NCBI RefSeq assembly: GCF_003591485.1
Contig: NZ_QZCF01000002.1
Coordinates: forward strand, 903,992-967,991
Source: Paenibacillus sp. 1011MAR3C5
Lineage (GTDB): Bacteria > Bacillota > Bacilli > Paenibacillales > Paenibacillaceae
DNA: 64,000 nucleotides
Direction: 5' to 3'
A program made the translations under genes and the position numbers. The notes under the pieces were generated by a model, which saw only the letters and a list, made by a program, of their open reading frames with translations, had not been told where the DNA came from and did no database searches. Positions 10,015-17,646 of the stretch are shown here, one piece after another. Position 1 is the stretch's first letter, and the number at the start of each line of letters is the position of its first letter.

Positions 10015-10142
10015 GTGTTAAAAACACACAGCACCTTGTTGACCACTGAAATATGACTAATAAATAAAATAGAGGGACTGTCCAAAAGTAGTTTTTTCTC
10101 CATGGGATCGTCCGTATGATTAAAAACAGCAAAAATAAAGGA

Positions 10143-10177
10143 AGGGCGATGCAGGGGTGCTCCCTTAGCATCGCCAT
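10143..10177. other. Hairpin in IS-scar-like intergenic DNA
   Basis: GGCGATGC (10145) pairs with GCATCGCC (10168) around a 15-base loop. It lies in a 261-base gap without genes (10015-10275), which also contains GGGACTGTCC at about 10075, a sequence often seen at ends of Firmicutes insertion sequences. I read the gap as an IS scar; this is tentative. Confidence 0.35.
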
Positions 10178-10275
10178 TCCTTTAAACTGCTGTCAGGAAT
10201 CGCTTTTTCTTGATTTCTCAGTGACACAAACTTGCCCCAAAGGTAGGCAACAACCGTTGACGCTTGGCAACAACT

Positions 10276-10644
10276 TTATTGGCGAATGCTTAAAATATCT
10301 CTTGGCGGTACGCCCGTACGACGAATCTCGTTAATCTGAGCATTCGTCAAATTGCGTCCTACGAGAACGAGGGAAGAAGTTAAATCGTTGAAATCCCCCA
10401 GACTTGATACATTCTGATTGCCGCGGAATATACGGAACGAGCCTCGGAAATTAATATCTGAGAATAATACAAGCGTGACTTGTCTTCTATTTACAACATT
10501 GCGCAATCTAAAGCTAGAGAGCTCATCATTGAATGCAAATGCGTTCAAGTCTCTGATAGCTACTCCACCGCGTCTAAATAAAATTCTTCTTCCAGAAAAG
10601 TTATTATCTCTAAACAGTGCCAATCTAACATCTCGATTTGCCAA
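10276..10644 (-). CDS. Beta/gamma-crystallin-domain protein
   Basis: 122 residues consisting essentially of one beta/gamma-crystallin domain with two Greek-key motifs. Each carries the Ca2+-binding signature N/D-N/D-X-X-S/T-S: NDELSS in the first half and NDLTSS in the second. Each motif begins with an aromatic strand pattern (LFRDNNFSGRR; LFSDINFRGSFR). Microbial members bind calcium and are often surface or stress related. No signal peptide is visible, so the product is probably cytoplasmic or spore-associated. The TTG at 10644 lies 9 bases after GGAGG; a TTG three codons earlier abuts the ribosome binding site. The gene stands alone. Confidence 0.8.
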   Translation of the reverse strand: MANRDVRLALFRDNNFSGRRILFRRGGVAIRDLNAFAFNDELSSFRLRNVVNRRQVTLVLFSDINFRGSFRIFRGNQNVSSLGDFNDLTSSLVLVGRNLTNAQINEIRRTGVPPRDILSIRQ

Positions 10645-10822
10645 TTCTATCAACCTCCATATCTGTAATAAAATAGATTATGAAACTTTATAATAGAATG
10701 ATATGGATAAGAGTCCTCAGTAAATCGCCTGTTTCGCAAATGGAGGTAAATATATAAGTAGATCATTGGAAATACATGAAAGCGAAAAAAGTAGCCGTCC
10801 TCCCTCCGGGGAATTGACAAGA

Positions 10823-10861
10823 ATTGTTCCTATAAAACAAAAAAACCGCGATTTACGCGGT
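10823..10861 (-). terminator. Terminator of the 10.9-kb lipoprotein gene
   Basis: Read on the minus strand, ACCGCG-TAAAT-CGCGGT is followed by seven T and a further T-rich tail. About 40 bases are nearly identical to the terminator at 13268-13303. Confidence 0.85.
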
Positions 10862-10942
10862 ATTCAATTGAATTGTCTTCTTGACAACCTAAAGATTATT
10901 AGAGAAATAAACAATCCATGTGGATTGATAAAAGGCCACTCT

Positions 10943-11299
10943 TCAATTGCCCCCAAATAATAATAAGAGCCGGGGTGCATTCCCTCCCGGCTCATGTCCA
11001 TCAACAAGATGCTTCAAAATCGGCTTATAAAAGTAATTTTTGTTACAATAATTCATGTCAACTTCATGCCTGACGCCCTCACGCCTTGCTTGTAAAATTC
11101 TCCAAAACTGAAGTTGTATGGTCAACAGCTCCTGCAAGATCCTCTTCTCATAGGCATTTCCACGATTTACAGTAGTGTAGATTACCTCATCTCTATAATT
11201 ATCTGGCAGCTTTACAAGTTCCCTTCCATCATTCTCAAGAGTTTCTTGTGCGGGTTGTTCTTGTGTTGGCTGACCAGTGGCACTCATTTCATCGTTCAT
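10943..11299 (-). pseudogene. Lipoprotein-like gene lacking its start
   Basis: The first ATG (11299) lies inside the protein. Upstream, the same frame reads FVFAIILLITGC-GKEENVGE, a typical lipoprotein signal with lipobox ITGC (Cys codon at 11326). The frame is closed by a TAA at 11381-11383 and no start codon exists between the two. The 5' end therefore seems lost, perhaps with the change that placed the GC-rich PanE-like gene next door. The mature part contains an N-terminal Gln/Glu-rich linker, a probable helical region and a short C-terminus of unknown function. If translated from 11299 it would be a 118-residue cytoplasmic protein. Confidence 0.6.
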
Positions 11300-11483
11300 T
11301 TCACCAACATTTTCTTCTTTTCCACACCCCGTTATCAGGAGGATGATTGCAAATACGAAGCTGCTACTCGAATTCTTATATTATAAGGCTCCCTCTCAGC
11401 GGTAATCGTCAATGACTCCATGCAGACCGTGAATCTTCTCGCCGAACATACGATTTGGCGGAGGAGACACAGTCGCCTATCGT

Positions 11484-12350
11484 CTACCTGATACTCGCAT
11501 AGGTACGCAATTGTTCGGCCAACTGCTTGAGTTCGGCTATCGCCGAAAGCGAGGGGTTTTCGAGCTGTGCGGCCGTGGAGCTCCGCAAGAAACGCCGCAG
11601 CATAGCCATGAGCATCCCTACCGGCAGAGTCTGCAACGCAATGAACCCGCGAGGGACCGGCGGCGTCGGCATGGCGATCAGGTTCTGCCTCATGATGCGG
11701 ATCATGCTGCGGACTGCGTCCGGTTTGTCGGCTAGCGCTACCGGGCCGCCCGCCGCATTCACCGCTTGCAAGAGTGGCACCTCGAACGCTGCGTGCGTCT
11801 TGAGCCAGGCATCCATCTTTGGCTCGGCCTTGGCTTTGATCCCGGCAGTGCGGAACGCACGCACGATCCGTTCCAGTCGCGGAGTGTTACGACCGTCGGG
11901 TTCGCCGATCGGCATCGGGACCAGCCGAGTCATGAGACTGGTCGCACGGTAACGGACCACGTCGCCGTCCATCGTGCCTGCGGCCGTGGGGTAGCCGAGC
12001 AGCACACGATCGTGGCCAATCACCGCACCCAGAGGCTCCGCGCCGGCCGCCCAGTTAAGCATGAACAGCACGTCACCTTCGAAACCGGCGAGTGACTCCA
12101 GCACCGTGTCCACTTGATGGGTGCGGACGAAAACGGCGATCAGGTCGTACTCCCCTGCAGGGTGCTCGACTACTGGCACCGGTACCTGCTTGACGATTGG
12201 GCTATCACCTTCTGCGAGCTGCACACCGTGCCGACGCAGGGCGGCCAGGCGCTCGCCCCGGGCTAGGAGCGAGACGTCGTGTCCAGCCTCATGCATGCGG
12301 GCGGATAACAAGCTGCCGAGAACGCCGGCTCCGTACACTAGCACTTTCAT
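11484..12350 (-). CDS. Ketopantoate reductase (ApbA/PanE) family protein
   Basis: 288 residues starting with a Rossmann NADP-binding motif (VYGAGVLGSLLSARM) and LLARGERLAAL, as in the 2-dehydropantoate 2-reductase family. The C-terminal helical half contains the lysine segment AWLKTHAAFEVPLL. True PanE reduces ketopantoate to pantoate for coenzyme A; many paralogues act on other 2-oxo acids or have unknown substrates. The start follows GAGAGGTG. The gene is strikingly GC-rich compared with neighbours, suggesting transfer from a high-GC source. It is divergent from the TetR gene at 12564 with a palindrome between them, so regulation by that TetR is likely. Confidence 0.82.
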   Translation of the reverse strand: MKVLVYGAGVLGSLLSARMHEAGHDVSLLARGERLAALRRHGVQLAEGDSPIVKQVPVPVVEHPAGEYDLIAVFVRTHQVDTVLESLAGFEGDVLFMLNWAAGAEPLGAVIGHDRVLLGYPTAAGTMDGDVVRYRATSLMTRLVPMPIGEPDGRNTPRLERIVRAFRTAGIKAKAEPKMDAWLKTHAAFEVPLLQAVNAAGGPVALADKPDAVRSMIRIMRQNLIAMPTPPVPRGFIALQTLPVGMLMAMLRRFLRSSTAAQLENPSLSAIAELKQLAEQLRTYASIR

Positions 12351-12471
12351 ATTACACCTCTCCTTCGTACTTTGTTTTCCGCAACTGATTTCGTATTGCC
12401 TCCCAGGGACTGATGCCTAACGGTTACTTTCATTCTTAATCTCCTCGCATTTTAATATAAGACAATGTGTT

Positions 12472-12487
12472 GTATGATGAATCATAC
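12472..12487. promoter_or_regulatory. Candidate TetR operator between panE-like and tetR genes
   Basis: The perfect inverted repeat GTATGAT-GA-ATCATAC lies in the 213-bp divergent intergenic region. Location and symmetry fit control of both genes by the TetR protein at 12564. Confidence 0.6.
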
Positions 12488-12563
12488 GGCTTTGTTTCAG
12501 ATTCAACAACCAACAATCTTTTTTAATTTGTCGGATGATATCTTGCTAGCGAAAGGAGCAGAA

Positions 12564-13112
12564 ATGAAAAAGCAGCCTGAAATAACGAAAAAAACAAGGC
12601 AAACATTTATCAGCGTTTTTTGTGAACTTTATTGCCAAAAACCAATAGAGAAAATCACGATACGTGAAATTTCAAACAAGTCTGGATATAATCGAAGCAC
12701 CTTCTATCAGTACTTTATCGATGTTTACGATTTACTTAGCTTCATTGAAAACGATATATTAGACTATATTCGGGAGAAATTGAAAAACACAGAGAGAGGT
12801 GCTCTAAAACCACAGGATATACTCCTGCTTTTTGAGGAAAAAGGGACATACCTGAATGCTTTATTGGGTGATTACGGTAGTTTTCGCTTTATGGAGAAGC
12901 TGAAAGGTGAATTTTTTTCTGATGGACAGAATTATTGCTTACCTATCGATAATTCACTAACACCATATTTAATAGAGTTTCACATCTCGACTTCGTTTTC
13001 ACTGCTTCGTCTTTGGCAGCGCAGGCAAAAAGATATTCCCCCAGATGAATTAATTAGTTTGATAAATATGCTATTTACTTCAGGAATATCGGCAGTTACA
13101 AAAAACGGTTAG
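12564..13112 (+). CDS. TetR-family transcriptional regulator
   Basis: 182 residues. An N-terminal HTH domain (ITIREISNKSGYNRSTFYQYF) is followed by a divergent helical sensor domain, as in the TetR group with a short, poorly conserved C-terminus. The ATG at 12564 has AAAGGAGC upstream; a longer frame from 12465 would cross the promoter and operator and is unlikely. The gene is divergent from the PanE-like reductase, its probable target. Confidence 0.88.
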   Translation: MKKQPEITKKTRQTFISVFCELYCQKPIEKITIREISNKSGYNRSTFYQYFIDVYDLLSFIENDILDYIREKLKNTERGALKPQDILLLFEEKGTYLNALLGDYGSFRFMEKLKGEFFSDGQNYCLPIDNSLTPYLIEFHISTSFSLLRLWQRRQKDIPPDELISLINMLFTSGISAVTKNG

Positions 13113-13267
13113 CCTGCTTTCTTTATCGATATTCGGAATCTTTTATAGATATTGTAAATGAAAAATCAGTTCTGGTTTATGACTGGCCTTCGCGTTCCCT
13201 CATAGGCACAGTTTTTTACCTTATAGGCAATAGGCGCACATTCTTGACATTTGGATGTGGAAAAAAT

Positions 13268-13303
13268 TGTTCTTATAAAATAAAAAACCGCGATTTACGC
13301 GGT
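13268..13303 (-). terminator. Terminator of the 36-residue membrane protein gene
   Basis: On the minus strand, ACCGCG-TAAAT-CGCGGT is followed by TTTTTTA. It lies 24 bp downstream of the stop at 13327 and is nearly identical to the terminator at 10823-10861. Confidence 0.82.
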
Positions 13304-13326
13304 AGTCAATCGGACCTTACATTGAG

Positions 13327-13437
13327 TTATTTTCCAGTGAGTTTATTTTCTATCTCCTTTAAAGATAGGTATATCGCTCGAAGATAGAAAATAATATACA
13401 AGAAACCCAGGATTAAAATTAAGATCAAAAAATTCAT
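13327..13437 (-). CDS. 36-residue single-pass membrane protein
   Basis: The ATG at 13437 follows a run of G (AAGGGGGGG) that can serve as ribosome binding site. The product begins with a hydrophobic segment (MNFLILILILGFLYIIFYL) and ends with a charged helix (SLKEIENKLTGK). A terminator follows directly, which supports a real transcription unit. I know no function; similar short membrane peptides in Bacillales act as regulators, toxins or assembly factors, but nothing here shows which. Confidence 0.6.
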   Translation of the reverse strand: MNFLILILILGFLYIIFYLRAIYLSLKEIENKLTGK

Positions 13438-13582
13438 GATTGCCCCCCCTTTCCATTATTAATGCAGTCTGCAATTGCTACTTCAACCTCAAGTCAATAC
13501 TAGAACTTTATGATAGAGAAGCACCTTTGGTCCGTTCCCCCGAGAATGGTTGCTTCTACCGTTCCTCCGGTTTTTGTATTAA

Positions 13583-13966
13583 TCAAATTTTGATGTTAGT
13601 TCGTTCAATCTGAGATTCTATTACATCATATAGAGCAAGTTTATAGTTAATTTTATCCAAGTTAAAATAGAGTTCCTTTATGCTTTTCTCAATTTCTTTT
13701 TTATGATGGAGCATCATCATTTTTCGTTCCGAAATCGTCGCGTCCCCTTCTTTATACAAGTATACATACTTCTGAATTTGAGCAATCGGCATTCCTGTTG
13801 CTCTAAGTGCAGTAACAAAGTGTATCCAGCTTAAATCATCTTCGTCATATAACCGTTTGCCATTTTCATTTCTCTTCACATGTGGAAGCAGCCCCTCCTT
13901 TTCGTAATATCGAAGTGTGGGAGCCGCTATACCTGTCAATTCAGTAACTTCCCTTATAGTCAACAT
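13583..13966 (-). CDS. MerR-family regulator, AdhR-like, without cysteine
   Basis: 127 residues with an N-terminal winged-helix MerR domain (LTIREVTELTGIAAPTLRYY; NGKRLYDEDDL; LRATGMPIAQIQKYV) and a C-terminal coiled-coil dimer helix. The AdhR-type boxes in its own leader and in the divergent SDR promoter match the TTAAAG-N4-CTTTAA pattern known for Bacillus AdhR. AdhR senses aldehydes through a cysteine near residue 52; here residues 52-53 are Thr-Ala and the whole protein has no cysteine. The signal must therefore be different or non-thiol. It probably controls the SDR gene at 14196 and itself. Confidence 0.9.
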   Translation of the reverse strand: MLTIREVTELTGIAAPTLRYYEKEGLLPHVKRNENGKRLYDEDDLSWIHFVTALRATGMPIAQIQKYVYLYKEGDATISERKMMMLHHKKEIEKSIKELYFNLDKINYKLALYDVIESQIERTNIKI

Positions 13967-13985
13967 AAAAAACTTATCGCCTCCT

Positions 13986-14003
13986 ATTAAAGTGAACTTT
14001 AAT
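13986..14003. promoter_or_regulatory. MerR operator in the merR leader
   Basis: The perfect repeat ATTAAAGT-GA-ACTTTAAT lies 19 bp upstream of the merR start. It shares its core with the operator at 14130-14143, suggesting autoregulation. Confidence 0.75.
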
Positions 14004-14123
14004 CATGTTAATGGAATATATAACTAAAACATAAAATTTTTATGCTATATAAGATGAGCAAAATAGGACTAAACTGAAGGTTTCATGGTTTTATTATACT
14101 TTTAATTTTTCAGCAAAAAAGTC

Positions 14124-14154
14124 TTGACTTAAAGTGAACTTTATAATCTATGAT
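14124..14154 (+). promoter_or_regulatory. MerR-type promoter of the SDR gene (19-bp spacer)
   Basis: A -35 TTGACT (14124-14129) and -10 TATGAT (14149-14154) are separated by 19 bp, the over-long spacer typical of MerR-activated promoters. The inverted repeat TAAAGT-GA-ACTTTA fills the spacer. The SDR start codon is 41 bp downstream. Confidence 0.85.
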
Positions 14155-14195
14155 AGCAATGTAATTAAAAAGAGTTCTGAAAGGATGAAGTTACT

Positions 14196-14951
14196 ATGAA
14201 AAATATCTCAATCGTCACTGGCGGTAGCCGTGGACTTGGTCGCAATACAGCTATCAGTATTGCGCGTCATGGCGGTGATGTCATCCTGACCTATCGTAGC
14301 CAAGCCGATGAAGCAAAGTCTGTTGTTGCTGAGATCGAATCTCTGGGTCGTAAGGCTGTGGCATTACAACTTGATGTTGGAAACATTGCCAGCTTTACGG
14401 CTTTTGTTGAGACAGTTCGTTCGACCCTGCGGTCTACTTGGGATAGTGCCACTTTCAATCATCTGGTGAATAATGCCGGCCACGGAGAAATGGTAGATTA
14501 TGCCGAAACTACAGAAGCTCAGTTCGACGGCCTGTTTAATGTACATGTCAAAGGCGTATTTTTCTTGACTCAGGCCCTTTTGCCACTTTTTGCAGATGGT
14601 GGTCGTATTGTGAACTTCTCAACGGGACTCACTCGCGTCTCTTTTCCCGGATTCTCCGCCTATTCTGCCGCAAAGGGGGCGGTCGAGATTCTAACCATCT
14701 ATTTGGCCAAAGAACTTGGTCACCGAGGTATCACCGCTAATACCATTGCACCTGGAGCAATCGAAACCGATTTTCTTGGAGGTTCTGTACGCGATATTCC
14801 TGCTTACAATGACACGTTTGCCGCGATGACTGCCCTTGGTCGAGTCGGCGTACCCGACGATATTGGTCCCGTAGTCGCCAACCTGCTTGGATCCGACAAT
14901 CGCTGGGTTAATGCGCAGAGAATCGAAGTCTCGGGTGGTCAGAACATCTGA
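14196..14951 (+). CDS. Short-chain dehydrogenase/reductase (SDR)
   Basis: 251 residues of a classical SDR: cofactor motif TGGSRGLG near the N-terminus, LVNNAG in the middle, catalytic Ser in VNFSTG and the YSAAK active-site pair, and the PGAIET loop. It should catalyse NAD(P)-dependent oxidation or reduction of a carbonyl or alcohol; the substrate is unknown. Divergence from the MerR gene and the operator in its promoter suggest induction by a reactive aldehyde or similar electrophile. The ribosome binding site is AAAGGATG. The gene is monocistronic as far as can be seen. Confidence 0.93.
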   Translation: MKNISIVTGGSRGLGRNTAISIARHGGDVILTYRSQADEAKSVVAEIESLGRKAVALQLDVGNIASFTAFVETVRSTLRSTWDSATFNHLVNNAGHGEMVDYAETTEAQFDGLFNVHVKGVFFLTQALLPLFADGGRIVNFSTGLTRVSFPGFSAYSAAKGAVEILTIYLAKELGHRGITANTIAPGAIETDFLGGSVRDIPAYNDTFAAMTALGRVGVPDDIGPVVANLLGSDNRWVNAQRIEVSGGQNI

Positions 14952-15117
14952 TCGCAAGTAATGGCAGCACGGTCCTAACCATGAACAGGGTTGTTTCCAA
15001 ACGGTACGACAAAACCTAATTAAGTCTATACTCGGGAGTCATATCCGCTTAAACGATCTACAAGTATTAAAGGAGATAGTCTATCCTATCGGTTAAATTT
15101 CGTCCATTACGGTATTC

Positions 15118-15157
15118 GGAACAAGTTCTCGTCCTAAGCGGGACTAGAACTTGTTCC
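15118..15157. other. Long hairpin in a 513-base gap
   Basis: GGAACAAGTTCT pairs perfectly with AGAACTTGTTCC, and an inner GTCC/GGAC pair extends the stem across one mismatch. No T-run follows on either strand. The gap 14952-15464 has no other recognisable feature, so the hairpin may be a weak terminator, a structured RNA or a binding site. Confidence 0.5.
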
Positions 15158-15464
15158 AATCTTAAATAGATGAGAACCCATAAGGGTAACGCCTGTTACG
15201 TCGGTTTCCGTAATTACTGGGAGGACGGCTCGGGCTCCGCTGCTTGTTCTCTTTCCGTCTGAACTCACTTTAAACATATAGTCTACGAAATAAAGATTTA
15301 TAATGAAACGGAGGTTTTTACTGCTATCATAAGGGTCGTAGGTCGATTTCTTGCTTAAAATACGTCATTTTACGAAGACAGCGCTCCCAAAGCGTTGTTT
15401 TTTATATATTTCTATGGCGATGTTCGGCTGACTGCTAACCCAAACGTTCAAGCTGTATCGCTTA

Positions 15465-16070
15465 ATGGCATGTCTCAGTGTTGTCACAAAAAGAAATGAG
15501 GAATTCCATCAGGAGACAGCCAGAATCATTGGTGCTTCAGAAACCGCTTCTGCATTTTACTTATTGTGGACACAGGCGAAGATTAGAGCTGGCACCTATA
15601 CTTTGCAAACGAAAGCCGGCATGCTGGAAGTAACCCTACATGAAAATGGTGAGGTATTTCTGACGCAAACTCCACCCCATTAAGAACAGTCAAATATTAA
15701 AACACATAACTCCCGATTTCACGAAAATTTCCAAAATAAGTTTTGATTATCAGGTTGTTGATTACCATCTGTTTACTCTTGATGTGAACCCTGGGGCTTT
15801 GGCAGAGTGCAGAAACTTTGCGTCACTATACGATATCCCGGAAGAAAGCGCAACGGGTACATCCAATGGGGCTCTACTGTGTTACCTCTGGAAAAATAAA
15901 AGGCTTCCTGATGATCCAACCCAGAATATATTCATAAACAAGGCAATTCGATGAATCGTCCATCCGAGATAAAGGCAAGATTGACAATCGATGCTGTAAC
16001 ACAAGGGATTTCTAAAGTCCAAGTGGGAGGTAATGCTGCAAGCATCAAACTCAAAACAATTTATATTTAA
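15465..16070 (+). pseudogene. PhzF-family epimerase/isomerase remnant
   Basis: Pieces in different frames match successive parts of a PhzF-like protein: TYTLQTKAGMLEVTL then FLTQTPPH (15465-15680), then NFASLYDIPEESATGTSNGA (about 15808-15870), then SMNRPSEIKARLTIDA and KVQVGGNAA near the end. Several frameshifts and the missing N-terminus with its catalytic Glu make it nonfunctional. Intact PhzF-like proteins are about 260-300 residues and catalyse isomerisations in diverse pathways. The remnant abuts the truncated NmrA-like gene on the opposite strand. Confidence 0.75.
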
Positions 16071-16675
16071 TAAGTGCGGAGCTTCCAAGTTCTCCCGTTG
16101 GCGGACGAAGATAATGCTAGTTCGAGCGCATCTCGAGAGGCATCCTCCAGGAACGCATACTCCAGCCTTACTGAAGGGGCGAGTAGCTGCTTGATAGGCC
16201 TGCCGCGTGCCATCTTTTGAAATGCGTAATATACAATAGTGTTCTTTGCTTCCGAGCCATACAACTCCGGGCTAAGAATCCTCAACATATTAGAGCCCAT
16301 GCCGATCTCAGCCTCCCCTTCATTACCGGGACGATAGATTCCTTCAACGATTACTCGCTTCGCCCCGGTTTCCACAGAGATGGTGCTTAAGACTTCGAGA
16401 TAGCGCTGCACCTTCTCCGGTTCATCCTCATAAGTGAGGTAGGCATCGCAGAAGATGATCTGCGTCCCCCGCGCCATTGTCAGCAATTCCTCCAGGTTTC
16501 CCGAGGCTCCACTCACAGTTCGAAGTTGGGCCGGAGATCCTAGCCTCTCCCTCAACATTTTCAGCTTGCGTTCTGAACGGGAATGCGCGATAACCTCCGT
16601 CCCCATTTCCAGTAGACGTGCAACTAGCGAGCTTCCCCAGGGGCGGGCGGCTCTCATTACGATTGCTTTCAACAT
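16067..16675 (-). pseudogene. Truncated NAD(P)-binding (NmrA/epimerase-like) protein
   Basis: About 202 residues from the ATG at 16675 (GAGGTGG upstream; a longer frame would start inside the ribosome binding site). The fold resembles atypical SDR/NmrA proteins (SSLVARLLEMGTEVIAHSRS; AKRVIVEGIYRPG; SEAKNTIVYYAFQKMARG). Two defects are visible. The expected glycine-rich loop near residues 6-16 reads VMRAARPWGSS, lacking two of the three glycines. The protein also ends abruptly at GRTWKLRTY, where family members continue for about 80-100 residues. It was probably cotranscribed with the quinone reductase 18 bp upstream. Likely inactive. Confidence 0.65.
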
Positions 16676-16693
16676 CTTGATCCACCTCACAAT

Positions 16694-17260
16694 TTAATTT
16701 TTGCCCGCCAACTCCTCGATCTGTTGGAGCCAAGCCGTGCGCGTCGCCTCGTCGGAGCTCGGTACAGACTCGAAAAAAACATGTTGCTGCACTTCCATAC
16801 CGCAATATTCAAATATTCCTTTGTCAGAAGTCAGCAACAGCGCCCTATCCATACCGCTGGCCACATATTCGGCATGCGACTTTCCTAGTGTATTAATAAC
16901 TACGGCTTTTTTCCCCTTCAGCATTCCCTTTTGTTCGCCATTCACGTAACGGTAGGCAAACCCGTAAGAAAAGACCCGCTCAATATAGCCTTTGACGATT
17001 GCCGGCAGTCCGGTCCACCATATCGGATAGATGAAGGTGATAACTTCCGCCCACTTTAAATACTCTTGCTCCTGCTCGATATCCTCGCCGACGCCGCCAA
17101 GAATTTCACTGCTGCTGATGACGGGTTGAAACTTCATTGCATATAAATCGCGCACGACAACCTCGTGTCCTTTTTGGCGAAGGCCTCGGACGCTGGTTTC
17201 CAGAATGGCGTGGTTAAAGCTTTCTTTTCTAGGATGAGCATAGATGATTAAATGTTTCAT
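16694..17260 (-). CDS. NAD(P)H:quinone reductase-like flavoprotein (flavodoxin fold)
   Basis: 188 residues with features of the NQO/KefF/MdaB family: HLIIYAHPRKESFNHAIL at the N-terminus, the conserved FIYPIWWTGLPAIVKGYIERV flavin-binding region and GKKAVVINTLG. It should bind FAD or FMN and reduce quinones or other electrophiles with two electrons from NAD(P)H. The ATG at 17260 follows GAGGAG; upstream in-frame codons to 17395 cross the promoter. The truncated NmrA-like gene follows after 18 bp. Palindromes at 17304-17326 and 17448-17469 lie upstream. Confidence 0.9.
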   Translation of the reverse strand: MKHLIIYAHPRKESFNHAILETSVRGLRQKGHEVVVRDLYAMKFQPVISSSEILGGVGEDIEQEQEYLKWAEVITFIYPIWWTGLPAIVKGYIERVFSYGFAYRYVNGEQKGMLKGKKAVVINTLGKSHAEYVASGMDRALLLTSDKGIFEYCGMEVQQHVFFESVPSSDEATRTAWLQQIEELAGKN

Positions 17261-17303
17261 AGGGGGGTCTCCTCTCGTTGTACAGTTCGAATTTAAATAA
17301 GTT

Positions 17304-17326
17304 AAGTTATTGATTGATCTATTACT
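17304..17326. promoter_or_regulatory. Imperfect operator-like site upstream of the quinone reductase
   Basis: Contains GATTGATC followed by TATTACT, matching one arm of the better palindrome at 17448-17469. It lies about 45 bp upstream of the quinone reductase start, in promoter position. Confidence 0.4.
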
Positions 17327-17447
17327 ACAAGTGAGAACAACACATGTCTCGGCCACAACATCTATCACACTGCCTGCACAAGACATGATCGACAATCCCT
17401 CCCTCCACTCAAGATTTATTGCTTAGCAATTATTCGAAAGTGGATAA

Positions 17448-17469
17448 TTAGTAATTGATCAATCACTAA
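17448..17469. promoter_or_regulatory. 22-bp near-perfect palindrome
   Basis: TTAGTAATTGA followed by TCAATCACTAA; only one base pair in each arm breaks symmetry. Located between the TetR gene (17647) and the quinone reductase (17260). It is a strong operator candidate; which regulator binds is unknown. The rest of this 386-base gap holds no gene. Confidence 0.6.
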
Positions 17470-17646
17470 CATAGTGATTATTGTATGTCTTCTTCCTCAG
17501 AAATGCAACTCGTATTTCGTAATCATCATTCTTTATTTCAGAAAACTTCTTGACCGATAGTTTGAGACCCTCTTTGTTAATTATTAATGTTGTTGTAAAA
17601 CCAGCTCCAAGTGTGGGGCTATGCTTTTAGCAGCTCTACGCTGTAG

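Noticed and set aside
11511..12420. Several long plus-strand frames opposite the PanE-like gene
   Set aside because: High GC content lengthens antisense frames; the minus-strand protein has clear family motifs.
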